NCBI GenBank assembly: GCA_018831055.1
Contig: JAHJRE010000017.1
Coordinates: forward strand, 1 to 56,560
Origin: Bacteroidota bacterium
Lineage (GTDB): Bacteria > Bacteroidota > Bacteroidia > Bacteroidales > B18-G4
Length of the DNA stretch: 56,560 nucleotides
Reading direction: 5' to 3'
Shown here: one piece after another, positions 10,101 to 18,602 of the stretch
Layout: each line of letters opens with the position of its first letter
Position numbering within the stretch: position 1 is the stretch's first letter
Translations under genes and position numbers: made by a program
The notes under the pieces: model-generated
Databases searched by the model: none
What the model was told of the DNA's origin: nothing
The model's input: the letters and a program-made list of their open reading frames with translations, nothing else

Positions 10101-10434
10101 TGCCTATGCCGAGATCTTGGTTGGGGTAAATTTCCGCCCCAAACTGGTTGCGCCCAATGCATTCTCACCCAATGGAGACCAGTTGAATGATGTATTCATG
10201 CTCAAAGGGCCGGTGGATGAGATCGCACGTTATACCCTGAAGATCTTCGACCGCTGGGGAGCCAGGGTATTTGAGACCTCCAACATTGAAGAAGGATGGG
10301 ATGGACAGATCAACGGCAGTCCTGCACCTGCCGGTGCTTACATATGGATGGCAGACTACACCATACGGGGTTCCGCCGTCACCGATGAAGGAGAAACTCA
10401 CAAAGAAAATGGTACTTTTGTCCTGGTAAGATAA
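7144..10434 (+). CDS. Choice-of-anchor L protein with T9SS type B C-terminal domain
   Basis: The frame opens at a GTG (7123); the paired ATGs at 7144/7147 are better because the signal peptide (hydrophobic core, cut near QAHSQ) starts there. The order of domains is: choice-of-anchor L (about 7230-8000; SSGSV, FVFGSEEYPEYV, FNDVFGFFVSGP, LAVGDAGD), a Calx-beta-like domain (8030-8330), four repeats of about 83 residues (8590-9600; AGPD, LWTSSGDGTFDDP, YTPG), two Ig/PKD-like domains, and the CHU_C sorting domain (10130-10434; PNAFSPNGDQLNDVF, IFDRWGARVFE, WDGQINGSPAPAGAYIW). This is a type IX secretion cargo, probably a cell-surface adhesin-like or structural protein. A TTTG (7072-7075) and a TATTTTTA (7098-7105) upstream form a weak promoter candidate. 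Confidence 0.87.
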   Translation: MMKIIHWTGRIIISLSIFLWSLQAHSQLIVQNNLTPQQLVQQILVGSGVTVLNVTYTGAVNARGSFFNGSSTNLGIDEGVILSSGSVFSAPGLHSVFASTNFSQPGDPQLTAIAGSGTHDAAVLEFDFIPQSDTLTFKYVFGSEEYPEYVCSGFNDVFGFFVSGPNPASPFNPYNNMNIALIPESFPPLPVAINTVNRGSPGGGYPASGCVSLAYSHLYIDNQAMGGTTIVYDGFTRTLIATLVVVPCEQYHIKLAVGDAGDWIYDSSVFLEANSFSSPGMSSSISFSNSSSFFGNSVEACNDAKITFELTEPKSSPTYIEIDEILGTATLGDDYSLYPSNDTLVIPAGELSTEIIISPYSDNLIEGIETVKFIFAYDEACAASLDTTTIQILDNTLGVAGIVADSIYCIYDAPDTLVGLPGGGVFAGPGIDSIVFDPAVAGIGVHSIKYSVYFVDQTIFGTDTICQNEVFVDIEVIDGPSAAAGPDDVIAEGMDYTLNGNASYYNVILWTSSGDGTFDDPSILNATYTPSFQDISNGSVMLSLTASAQAPCPGDSTDSMLLTIASGTTAIAGEDATICEGESYQLTGNGLFYQTLEWSSAGDGVFDDPYAQEPLYTPGSADVAAGNVILTLTVYGSSTDSDEMLLTITPAPVADAGGNAVINEGQVFHASAQAFNFSSLTWETSGDGSFDNPGILNATYTPGPDDNLQEGVSLMLIADGLTPCGSDTSVMYLTIESGTASIAGPDQTICANDELLLDGSGSYYLHSLWNTSGDGLFNDPALMDAIYYPGILDIQDSTVTLTLTVFGSDTVSSSLTLYIHPLPEAPVSLFTSEDQFCSGSVTTLELSSSGGSGTELQWFEDICGMSPIGTGTQLNIDAPLQTHTYHVWWQNMCGVSDCREITVNVIENLDVQVGITASKNPIETGETVMFTASPQNGGTNPTYTFMVDGNVVKSGADNTYTTSSLADGQTVSVELHSSENCVISSTAYAEILVGVNFRPKLVAPNAFSPNGDQLNDVFMLKGPVDEIARYTLKIFDRWGARVFETSNIEEGWDGQINGSPAPAGAYIWMADYTIRGSAVTDEGETHKENGTFVLVR

Positions 10435-10508
10435 AATGAGCTACAAATAACTCTGACGCTTGATTCTGAAATCGTTCCGGGGTTATTTATCAGATTGATC
10501 ATCAGAAT

Positions 10509-12653
10509 ATGCTTGAAAAATTTATTGTTCAGATCGCCGGTGAACTGAATGTCCGCACGGATCAGGTTAAAAACACCGTCGTTTTACTCGCTGAAGGAGC
10601 AACGATCCCCTTCATATCGCGTTATCGCAAAGAACAAACCGACAGCCTTGACGAAGAGCAGATCACCCGCATCCGTGACAGGATGGACCAGTTGAAAGCA
10701 CTCGACAAGCGCCGGGAGACCATCCTGGAATCTATTGAGGAACAAGGAAAACTCACAGATGAACTACGGCAGAAAATAATGGATGTCACCACCATGACGG
10801 AACTGGAAGATATCTACCTGCCTTACCGTCCGAAACGCAAGACACGGGCTACGATAGCAAAAACCCGTGGTTTGGAGCCTTTGGCAAAGATGATCATGGC
10901 GCAGTCGGATTTCGATGTGGAAGCCAGGGCTGAACAGTTTGTGGATCCGGAAAAGGAAGTTCCTGGAGTGGAGGAAGCTATTGCCGGAGCAAGGGATATT
11001 ATTGCAGAATGGGTGAACGAACACCAGTATGCCAGGAAAAGGATACGCGATCTCTTCTTCAGGAATGCCAAGGTTTCTTCTCATGTGATCAAAGGTAAGG
11101 AGCAGGAGGGATTGAATTATAAATCGTGGTTTGAATGGGAGGAATTGTTGCGCAATGCACCTTCGCACAGGATATTGGCCATGCTGAGGGGAGAAAGAGA
11201 GGGTTTTTTAAAGATCAACCTGGGCCCGGAAAAGGATGATGCCCTGGATATCCTGGAGAAGATCTTCGTTAAAGGCCGCAATGATGCCTCTGAGCAGGTT
11301 CAAAAGGCTGTTGAAGATTCATATAAGCGCCTGATGCAGCCATCTATGGAAACAGAGATGAAGGCAGTTTTTAAAGAGAAAGCCGATGTAAAAGCCATTG
11401 AAGTCTTTGTGGATAATGTCAGGCAGTTACTTATGGCACCGCCATTAGGACAAAAAAATACTTTGGCCATAGATCCAGGATTCCGTACAGGATGTAAAGT
11501 GGTTTGTCTCGACAGGCAGGGGCGGCTTTTGCATAATGAAACCATTTATCCACATCCCCCACAGAACGAGGTCAGGGAGGCTGCCCGGAAAGTGCTGAGC
11601 CTGGTTGATGCGTATAAGATTGAAGCCATAGCCATAGGTAACGGTACAGCGGGAAGACAGACGGAGAAATTCATCAGGAGCCTGAAATTCAAGAGTGACC
11701 TGATTGCTGTGATGGTAAATGAAAGCGGTGCTTCCGTTTACTCAGCCTCCAAAGTGGCCAGGGAAGAATTCCCGGATTACGATGTTACCGTCAGAGGGGC
11801 TGTTTCCATAGGCCGGCGCCTTATGGATCCTCTTGCCGAACTGGTGAAAATAGATCCCAAAGCCATTGGGGTGGGGCAGTATCAGCATGATGTTGACCAG
11901 GGCATGTTATCCAGGAGCCTGGAAGATACAGTGATAAGTTGTGTCAATGCCGTAGGGGTGGAAGTGAACACTTCCTCAAAGGAATTGCTTTCTTTTGTTT
12001 CAGGAATGGGTCCCGGCCTGGCAGAGAGCGTTGTTAAGTACAGAAATGGGAATGGCCCTTTCAGATCCAGAGAAGAACTGAAGAAAGTGCCACGGTTTGG
12101 TCCCAAAGCCTTTGAGCAGGCAGCAGGGTTCCTGAGGATACACGATGCAGATAATCTTTTGGATAACAGCGCCGTACATCCTGAGAGTTATGGGATTGTT
12201 CAGCACATGGCTCAAAGCCTCGGTGTTGGGATAGAAGATCTCATGAAAGATGAGAGTCTGAGAAAGAAAATTAAACTTCAGGAATTTGTAACCGAAACAG
12301 CCGGTTTGCCAACGCTGAAGGATATCATGCAGGAGCTGGCCAAACCCGGTCGCGATCCCAGGAAGAAATTCGATCTTTTCGAGTTTTCGCAGGATGTTCA
12401 TGAAATAGAGGATCTGAAGCCGGGGATGATCCTGCCGGGAATAGTTACAAATATAACTGCTTTTGGCGCTTTTGTCGATATTGGAGTACATCAGGATGGA
12501 CTTGTGCATATCAGTGAGATGGCCGACAAGTTTGTGAAAGATCCGGGCAGCATAGTCAGCCTGAACCAGAAGTTGCAGGTCCGCGTACTCGATGTGGATA
12601 TACCCCGGAAAAGAATACAATTATCGATGAAGGGGCTGACGGGGGAAAATTAG
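10509..12653 (+). CDS. tex: Tex-family RNA-binding transcription accessory protein
   Basis: A 714-residue Tex/YhgF protein, slightly shorter than the roughly 770-residue enterobacterial form. The N-terminal helical Tex region is recognisable (IPFISRYRKEQT, near residues 30-45). A YqgF/RNase H-like domain begins near residue 316 (LAIDPGFRTGCK), a helix-hairpin-helix region lies near 490-560 (SGMGPGLAESVVKYR and VPRFGPKAFEQAAGF), and a C-terminal S1 domain spans about 635-708 (GIVTNITAFGAFVDIG, DGLVHISEM, RIQLSMKG). Tex proteins bind nucleic acid and affect transcription and stress tolerance. It stands 74 bases after the T9SS gene and may be transcribed separately. Confidence 0.95.
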   Translation: MLEKFIVQIAGELNVRTDQVKNTVVLLAEGATIPFISRYRKEQTDSLDEEQITRIRDRMDQLKALDKRRETILESIEEQGKLTDELRQKIMDVTTMTELEDIYLPYRPKRKTRATIAKTRGLEPLAKMIMAQSDFDVEARAEQFVDPEKEVPGVEEAIAGARDIIAEWVNEHQYARKRIRDLFFRNAKVSSHVIKGKEQEGLNYKSWFEWEELLRNAPSHRILAMLRGEREGFLKINLGPEKDDALDILEKIFVKGRNDASEQVQKAVEDSYKRLMQPSMETEMKAVFKEKADVKAIEVFVDNVRQLLMAPPLGQKNTLAIDPGFRTGCKVVCLDRQGRLLHNETIYPHPPQNEVREAARKVLSLVDAYKIEAIAIGNGTAGRQTEKFIRSLKFKSDLIAVMVNESGASVYSASKVAREEFPDYDVTVRGAVSIGRRLMDPLAELVKIDPKAIGVGQYQHDVDQGMLSRSLEDTVISCVNAVGVEVNTSSKELLSFVSGMGPGLAESVVKYRNGNGPFRSREELKKVPRFGPKAFEQAAGFLRIHDADNLLDNSAVHPESYGIVQHMAQSLGVGIEDLMKDESLRKKIKLQEFVTETAGLPTLKDIMQELAKPGRDPRKKFDLFEFSQDVHEIEDLKPGMILPGIVTNITAFGAFVDIGVHQDGLVHISEMADKFVKDPGSIVSLNQKLQVRVLDVDIPRKRIQLSMKGLTGEN

Positions 12654-12708
12654 CAGCGGAAAAATATCGTACATTTATGGTCGTTAACTATTCACTGAAT
12701 CGAATGAT

Positions 12709-13407
12709 ATGCGGATACTGAGACTCAAATTCATTGTCTTTTTTATTGCAGTTGTTGCTTTTTTTATCAATGATGTTAACGGACAAAGGTTTCTCGGGGC
12801 AGTGGCTTTGGGAGGTAACCTGTCGAGGCTAAACGGTGATGAAGCCGATGCAGGGCTTACATACAACAAGTTGGGAATGAATGTTGCCGCTGCGGTTATC
12901 CTGCCTTTTGGGAAAAACTGGGATCTCACCCTTGAAACTTCATTCTCACAGAAAGGCTCCCGTCAGGGTGAAAACCCGGGCAACGATTATCCCTGGAAAT
13001 ACAACTTGCGTTTGAACTATGTAGAGGTCCCCCTCCTGGTGCATTATATTGATAAAAATATAATACGTGCCGGATTAGGTATGTCGTGGGGAAGGCTTGT
13101 TTCATACAAGGAAGTTGAAGATGATGGGAACCTGACTCCTTATACCGATGTGAAGAAGTTTGCCGATAATGATTTCAGCGCGGTGGCTGACGTAATGATA
13201 CGACTTTTCCATAAGTTTCATTTAAACCTTCGCTATAGCCGTTCCGTTGTACCTATCCGGACCCGGCAATTTACCTATATTCCAACCAGTCCTCCCGATC
13301 CCAATGCCCCGGGTGTTACCAGGGTCTGGGAGCGTGATCAGTTTAACAGCGTTATTACATTAAGGCTGGTCTATATTATCAATGAAAACCTGAGTGAGCG
13401 GGAGTAA
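12709..13407 (+). CDS. PorT-like outer-membrane beta-barrel protein
   Basis: A 232-residue protein with an N-terminal signal peptide (residues 1-26, cut near VNGQ) and alternating amphipathic strands typical of the small PorT/OmpW-like outer-membrane barrels common in Bacteroidota. Features include NLSRLNGDEADAG, a ...FSQKGSRQ turn and ...LRLNYVEVPLLVHY. The stop is separated from the ATG of the next gene by only two bases, so the two are probably co-transcribed and translationally coupled. A role in envelope structure or secretion is possible, but no specific function can be read. Confidence 0.7.
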   Translation: MRILRLKFIVFFIAVVAFFINDVNGQRFLGAVALGGNLSRLNGDEADAGLTYNKLGMNVAAAVILPFGKNWDLTLETSFSQKGSRQGENPGNDYPWKYNLRLNYVEVPLLVHYIDKNIIRAGLGMSWGRLVSYKEVEDDGNLTPYTDVKKFADNDFSAVADVMIRLFHKFHLNLRYSRSVVPIRTRQFTYIPTSPPDPNAPGVTRVWERDQFNSVITLRLVYIINENLSERE

Positions 13408-13409
13408 AT

Positions 13410-13925
13410 ATGAAACAGGCAGAAGATCTGATCCGCCTGCTGAACCTGCAGCCACACCCCGAAGGAGGTTTCTATCGTGAGATTCACAGATCGGATGATG
13501 ATCTTCCGGAAGAATCTCTTCCTGAAAGATATACAGGAAAAAGATCGCTGATAACATCCATTTATTATCTTCTGAAGGGTAACGATTTCTCCGCATTCCA
13601 CCGTCTCAGGTCAGACGAACTCTGGCATTTCCATGCCGGCGAGGTCCTTGAGGTGTTTATACTGGGGAATGACGGAACCCTGAACATACGAATGCTCGGC
13701 CCTGATCCTGGCAGTGGTCATCAATTTCAGGTAATGATTCCCAGAGGTCACTGGTTTGCTGCAAGACTAAAAGATTCAGGATCGTTTTGCCTTACCGGAT
13801 GTACGGTAGCTCCGGGATTTGATTTTTCGGATTTCGAACTTGCTGAGCGGTCTCAATTGCTACAGATTTTTCCTGAACATAAAGAATATATTATTCAATT
13901 AACACGGGATCAGGTTGTTCCGTAG
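13410..13925 (+). CDS. Cupin_5 (DUF985) family protein
   Basis: A 171-residue single-domain cupin of the DUF985/Cupin_5 family. Family signatures are HPEGGFYREIHRS near the start, TSIYYLLKGNDFSAFHRLRSDE, WHFHAGEVLEV and the late GCTVAPGFDFSDFEL. The His and Glu residues in these strands are the expected metal or ligand contacts. The reaction is unknown; relatives have been proposed to bind sugar-like or nucleotide-sugar-like ligands. It follows the barrel gene by two bases and overlaps the convergent DUF418 gene by 16 bases at its 3' end. Confidence 0.88.
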   Translation: MKQAEDLIRLLNLQPHPEGGFYREIHRSDDDLPEESLPERYTGKRSLITSIYYLLKGNDFSAFHRLRSDELWHFHAGEVLEVFILGNDGTLNIRMLGPDPGSGHQFQVMIPRGHWFAARLKDSGSFCLTGCTVAPGFDFSDFELAERSQLLQIFPEHKEYIIQLTRDQVVP

Positions 13926-15091
13926 GTAAGTTTTCTCCATAGCCATTCAAGAGGCCCAAAGCGGAACCTGCGAAGGATCAGCCAGCTTAGCACAACCTGG
14001 AAGATAAATATCCCCAGCGCAATAAGTAGAAGCTGGTCGAGCCTGACCATCCCAAACATACCAAGACCATAGCCATAAAAAATAAGACTCCCGATCAGTG
14101 ATTGCATGATATAATTGCTCAGAGCCATCCTTCCTGCAAATGAAAAAGGTTTGAGAAGGAAGCTTCCGGCGCGGAAAGAGGTAAGCAGGACAATCAGCAG
14201 AAAATATCCGAAACCAAAGAACAGGTTCATGAATTCATAGCTTCCCATATACGTTGCTGCCATGAGGTTTTCATTACCGGATGCCAGGGTTGCAGCAATA
14301 TATTCAAAGGTGAAAAACAGTAAAACAGCGATAAGGCTTATTATTAGCAGGAAAGAGAAAGCAATAGCACGATGCGAATTAATGATCTTCAGGATGGAGT
14401 GTTTACTGATCAGCATACCCGCTATGAAAAGCGACATTATCTTGGGCCAGTAATAAAGAGTGTTGATATAGCGGAATGCCCAGAATTCATGTATTCTCAG
14501 TTTCATGATTTCAAAATAGTTGCCATGGGAATATACAGGCAGGACATCTTCCATCGTGTATCCTGTAAGAGACGATAGGGAATCCGGTATGGATGGAAAA
14601 AAGGAGTGAAGAAGAATATAGAACGCCGGGAAAAAATAAAGGAATGCGGATAAAATGATTAACCAGGATGATTTCCACTTTCTCAACCCCAGAAGGATGA
14701 ATCCAAGAATAGCATAACCCAGCAGGATGTCACCTGCCCAGAAAAGTAAAATATGGAGTATCCCGAAAAGCATCAGGAAGAAAAGCCTGCGTGAATAGAT
14801 GATCCTGAAGCTTTTTTCATCGGCCCAGGGTTTTTGGTAGATCATATAAAAGCCCATTCCAAACAGCAGTGAGAAAAGGAAGATGAATTTGTCGGAAGCA
14901 AGTCCAATGATCAATTGATAGATATTTTTCATTCCGGGATCTTCAATGGACCCGTAAAAACCTCCAAAGTCAAATAGCGATGCATTATAGCCCAGGATGT
15001 TGACAACGAGGATGCCGGCAAGGGCAAATCCCCGCAAAATGTCAATCTGTAAAATGCGATGAGTAGGGCAGACGGGATGTGCTTGCCTCAT
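13910..15091 (-). CDS. DUF418 (YeiB-like) multi-pass membrane protein
   Basis: A 393-residue integral membrane protein with about ten hydrophobic segments. The N-terminal RILQIDILRGFALAGIL matches the YeiB/DUF418 opening. The C-terminal DUF418 region has NLFFGFGYFLLIVLL, PFSFAGRMALSNYIMQS and RFGPLEWLWRKLTYG. These proteins are related to acyltransferase-3-like membrane proteins and are often suspected transporters or acyl transfer proteins; the substrate is not established. The gene is transcribed toward the cupin gene and overlaps its last 16 bases. It lies 40 bases downstream of the sensor kinase gene on the same strand. Confidence 0.85.
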   Translation of the reverse strand: MRQAHPVCPTHRILQIDILRGFALAGILVVNILGYNASLFDFGGFYGSIEDPGMKNIYQLIIGLASDKFIFLFSLLFGMGFYMIYQKPWADEKSFRIIYSRRLFFLMLFGILHILLFWAGDILLGYAILGFILLGLRKWKSSWLIILSAFLYFFPAFYILLHSFFPSIPDSLSSLTGYTMEDVLPVYSHGNYFEIMKLRIHEFWAFRYINTLYYWPKIMSLFIAGMLISKHSILKIINSHRAIAFSFLLIISLIAVLLFFTFEYIAATLASGNENLMAATYMGSYEFMNLFFGFGYFLLIVLLTSFRAGSFLLKPFSFAGRMALSNYIMQSLIGSLIFYGYGLGMFGMVRLDQLLLIALGIFIFQVVLSWLILRRFRFGPLEWLWRKLTYGTT

Positions 15092-15131
15092 AATGGAATT
15101 ATTTCCGGTAAAGATAGAAAAATGACCGGCA

Positions 15132-18100
15132 TTACAAAGGCAGTGAAAAGATTACGGTTGTTCCCTTACCGGGTTCGCTTTGAATCTTAATATCTCCATT
15201 ATGCCTTTTAATGAAATCACGGCAGAGCACAAGGCCCAGTCCGGTTCCCGAATTCTCCGGCATTTTTAAAGGGCGGTCATGTTTATCAAGACTAAAGATT
15301 TTATCCTGAATTTCTATAGGAATACCCGTACCGTTGTCATTAATGCTTACAAAAAACATATTGTTTTCAATACGGGAAGTAAGGATAATACGTCCATTAT
15401 CACCGGTAAATTTGATGGCATTGGAGATAATATTGCGGAAGACAGTATCGATCATGGGTTTATCGGCGAATACCGTGCTATCTTTAGCAATTCCGTTAAT
15501 TATATTAATATGTTTTCTGTCAGCGGTACTTTTCAGCATCATTATGTTTTCTTCGGCTGTATTTTGAAGATTAATCGGCAAGGGGTCGAACTTAAGGTTT
15601 CCTTCCTGCGAAAGCGCCCAGACCAGCAGATTCTGAAGCAGTTCAAATGATTTCCCGGATGAATTGCGAATTTGCCGGATAAACTTGATCCTTTCCTCGT
15701 CGGTCAGGGTGTAGTATTCACTAATCAAGAGATCGGCATACCCCAGGATTGTGTTGAACGGGCTTTTAAGGTCGTGGCCTATGATGCTGAACAGCCTGTC
15801 TTTGGTTGAATTTATATCCTGAAGTCTCTGTTCCGAGGCCTGCAATTCCCTGGTTCGTTCTTCGACCTCCTTTTTTAGTTTTGCAGCATAGCGTCGGCTG
15901 TTAAGGATGCTCCAGACAAAAATGGCCAGAATAATTACAAACACAAAATAAAGGGCAATAAACCAGCTTCTGGCCCAGAGTGGTTTTTGAATGGTAATAA
16001 TTGAGGATGTTACCTCGGGGCTCCAGATATTCAGTACATTCCTGGCCCTGATCTTGAAAGTGTACTCGCCGGGTTTGAGGTATTGGAACCGGTATGAGTT
16101 GTCAAGTGCCCTGAATTCAGGTGACCACTCCTTATCGTGTCCCTCCAGGAAACATTGATAGTATAGTTGGTTCTCATCAATGAAAGAAATGCCCTGAAAA
16201 TGAAAAGTTAGATTGTTTCTGTTATAGGGTAGTTTTACAGGTTGAGAAAAATCAAAGGTATCTTGTCCGGCAACAAGATAATCAAGACTTAGCAAGGGAG
16301 GGGAGATTTCTGAAATATCTTTGTCAAATTCTTCCCGGAAAAGAGATAATCCGTTGTTTGTACCCAGCCAAATCCTTCCCTTATAATCGCATAGCCCACC
16401 GTCACGGTTTATTTCCTGCCCGGCTAAACCATCGTTAGTCGTGAAATGCTTTAAATTCCTTCCATCCCAGCGGAAAACCCCGTTATCGGTTCCAAACCAT
16501 ATCCTGTCGGAATTATCGCTGAAAATAAGGTACACCGGGCGGTCGATACGAAACGGTTTACTCCTTAACCTTACTACGGAGTCATTTTTTATTTCATACA
16601 GTCCGGCAAGCGTTCCTATATATAATGTTCCGTCCTTGTCTTCAAATATAGAATAGGCACTTTTAGCAGCAGGATCCTCAGTATCCCAATGCAATTTCGT
16701 CCATTTCCCTTTCTTTTCCCGGGCAACCCCGTTGTAGCCGCAGATATACATCGAATCGTCGGAACTGAAGAACAATCGCCGGATGGAAACATTGTCCTTG
16801 TAAAAATAATCTGTTGGTTCAAAACGACCATCCTTCAGTACATAGATTTCATAATCGGTAGCTGCAAAAATGTCACCCTTTCTGTTTGTAACCACACAGC
16901 TGACATTTTTACCCTTTGCAAAATCCCTGTATTCTACTATCCTGTTATCGGGAGTTATTTTAACCAAACCATAAAAAGAAGTGGCAGCCCAAATGTTCTT
17001 CTTGTCGTCCACAAACATATCAAGGATTCTTTGATCCATATTGTCAAACCCGGGTCGGCTGGGAAACAACAGTTTACTGAAGTTCTTGCCATCGTAAAAA
17101 GTCACCCCGCCATGATGCCCTATAACAATTATACCGGGCTCGGTTTCAACAATGGCAGTAACTTCATTGTCGAGAAGACCATGATCCGTGGTGAAGCTGA
17201 CAAAACAGCGGGACGGAATTTTGTTTACTCCTCTTAAACTGCTGATCCAGAGGTTGTTTTCATGATCAAAGATCATCCCTGTAGCTCCCTCTGTGATCAA
17301 CCCGCTCCTGATCCCTATATGTTCCTGGTAGCTGGATCCCGGATCAAGGTAATAAATGGTCAGAGGATTGGCGACGTAAAGCCCTTTGTGTTTGTCAGGT
17401 AATATTCTGACGTAAAATGAGCGGATATCTGTTCTGAAGCTTACATTCCTGTTAATGAGTTTAAATTTTCCATCCTGGAAATATCCTGTCCAGGAAGTAC
17501 CGGCTACCCAAATCCTGCATTTGCCATTTCCCGGATTATCGATATTTATCCCCAGCAGGTCAACAGCGGGAAGATGCCGGTTCATTTGATCCGCTTTGGA
17601 TAAGGTGTCTTCCGAATACGTGTAAAGACCCTCGTTAGTTGCTATATATAATACCGAATCACAAAATGCCATGCCACTGATAATTTCCTGTTGCAAACCA
17701 TGGCTTTGGTCTAAAGTTATAAGGCTCTTATCCTGGTAAATGCATATTCTATGAGAGCCACCCACATAGAATGTGGGTTTGTCCTTTTCATATTTTACAA
17801 TAAAGGATGAATACGGATAAATAAGGTTATCCGTACTGTCAGGCTGCATTATCTTCCATTTTTCACCATTATAACAGGCAAAATGGAACCTCCCGTTTCC
17901 CGGCAATGCCCATATCAGACCTTTCTCATCCAGGAAAAGTTTTTCATAGGAACTGATGCGAAGGCCATCCATCACACCATGCGTTTTCCAGCGCAAACCA
18001 TCAAAAGATGAAATGCCTGCCCTGGTGGCAAACCACATAACCCCTGACGAATCCTGAATCAAATCGTAGACTTTTGAATTCGCAAGCCCTTCGTTTTCAG

Positions 18101-18227
18101 TGTAATGATGAACAATATATTGCTGGCTGTAAATCCTGTGATTAGGCAACAACAGGAGGAGGATTAACACCCCCGACAAGCTGAAAGCTACTTTCAACTT
18201 GTTAAAAATTTGAACGCATTTGGTCAT
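15132..18227 (-). CDS. Two-component sensor kinase with beta-propeller and Y_Y_Y sensor
   Basis: The longest frame starts at a TTG (18236); the ATG at 18227 is preferred and gives 1,031 residues. After a signal peptide come two seven-bladed-type propeller halves made of Reg_prop repeats (for example GVMWFATRAGISSFDG, RIWFGTDNGVFRWDG, RIWLGTNNGLSLF), a Y_Y_Y domain (about 675-745), one membrane helix (near 747-770), a coiled-coil linker, HisKA (phosphoacceptor His818 in GHDLKSPF) and HATPase (N box NIISNAIKF, NGTGIP, GTGLGL). It resembles the sensor half of hybrid two-component systems for glycan use, but it ends at the ATPase: no receiver or AraC domain follows, so a separate response regulator is needed. 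None lies next to it. Confidence 0.93.
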   Translation of the reverse strand: MTKCVQIFNKLKVAFSLSGVLILLLLLPNHRIYSQQYIVHHYTENEGLANSKVYDLIQDSSGVMWFATRAGISSFDGLRWKTHGVMDGLRISSYEKLFLDEKGLIWALPGNGRFHFACYNGEKWKIMQPDSTDNLIYPYSSFIVKYEKDKPTFYVGGSHRICIYQDKSLITLDQSHGLQQEIISGMAFCDSVLYIATNEGLYTYSEDTLSKADQMNRHLPAVDLLGINIDNPGNGKCRIWVAGTSWTGYFQDGKFKLINRNVSFRTDIRSFYVRILPDKHKGLYVANPLTIYYLDPGSSYQEHIGIRSGLITEGATGMIFDHENNLWISSLRGVNKIPSRCFVSFTTDHGLLDNEVTAIVETEPGIIVIGHHGGVTFYDGKNFSKLLFPSRPGFDNMDQRILDMFVDDKKNIWAATSFYGLVKITPDNRIVEYRDFAKGKNVSCVVTNRKGDIFAATDYEIYVLKDGRFEPTDYFYKDNVSIRRLFFSSDDSMYICGYNGVAREKKGKWTKLHWDTEDPAAKSAYSIFEDKDGTLYIGTLAGLYEIKNDSVVRLRSKPFRIDRPVYLIFSDNSDRIWFGTDNGVFRWDGRNLKHFTTNDGLAGQEINRDGGLCDYKGRIWLGTNNGLSLFREEFDKDISEISPPLLSLDYLVAGQDTFDFSQPVKLPYNRNNLTFHFQGISFIDENQLYYQCFLEGHDKEWSPEFRALDNSYRFQYLKPGEYTFKIRARNVLNIWSPEVTSSIITIQKPLWARSWFIALYFVFVIILAIFVWSILNSRRYAAKLKKEVEERTRELQASEQRLQDINSTKDRLFSIIGHDLKSPFNTILGYADLLISEYYTLTDEERIKFIRQIRNSSGKSFELLQNLLVWALSQEGNLKFDPLPINLQNTAEENIMMLKSTADRKHINIINGIAKDSTVFADKPMIDTVFRNIISNAIKFTGDNGRIILTSRIENNMFFVSINDNGTGIPIEIQDKIFSLDKHDRPLKMPENSGTGLGLVLCRDFIKRHNGDIKIQSEPGKGTTVIFSLPL

Positions 18228-18290
18228 ATGGTTCAAAGTATCTGGTCAATAATAAGAGTCTGCAAGAGTTGGGTCTGGTCTTTAGAAATT

Positions 18291-18298
18291 CAAATATA
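18291..18298 (-). promoter_or_regulatory. Candidate -7 element for the sensor kinase gene
   Basis: The minus strand reads TATATTTG, a perfect TAnnTTTG Bacteroidota -7 box, about 64 bases before the ATG at 18227. I see no matching TTTG/TTG -33 box at the usual distance, so this is a partial match. Confidence 0.4.
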
Positions 18299-18368
18299 GT
18301 ATAAACATTAATACCATCGGATAAAATTATGTTGATTTATTACTTTACCTTAATTCCGCGAAAAAAAA

Positions 18369-18492
18369 TGCCACGAATGCACGAATGAAAAATAGTGCCA
18401 CGAATGCACGAATTTCTTTTATTCGTGCATTCGTGGCATTTTAATTTATTCGTGCATTCGTGGCATTTTAATTTATTCGTGTATTCGTGGCA
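18369..18492. repeat. 27-bp-period repeats in head-to-head arrays
   Basis: Five copies of an 18-base unit (ATTCGTGCATTCGTGGCA) occur with an exact 27-base period. Two lie in one orientation (18369-18386, 18396-18413) and three in the other (18421-18438, 18448-18465, 18475-18492; the last has one C-to-T change). Only seven bases separate the two arrays, so the region is a near-perfect long palindrome. The unit itself contains two ATTCGTG steps. It lies between the thioesterase gene end and the kinase promoter. Confidence 0.92.
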
Positions 18493-18602
18493 TTTTTTTA
18501 AATACGCTTGCAGATTTGAGGCTTTACTAAAAACTTCAGTCAATCAAACTGATAGTGATTGTTTATCAATAACATATATTTAACACGCTTATTTCAATAT
18601 CC

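Noticed and set aside
18369-18492. Possible CRISPR array
   Set aside because: The 18-base units are separated by 9 bases of near-constant sequence and occur in both orientations; there are no unique spacers and no cas genes.
18340-18543. Small ORF (67 codons) through the 27-bp repeat arrays
   Set aside because: Its residues repeat KCHECTNKL only because the DNA repeats; no start context or family.
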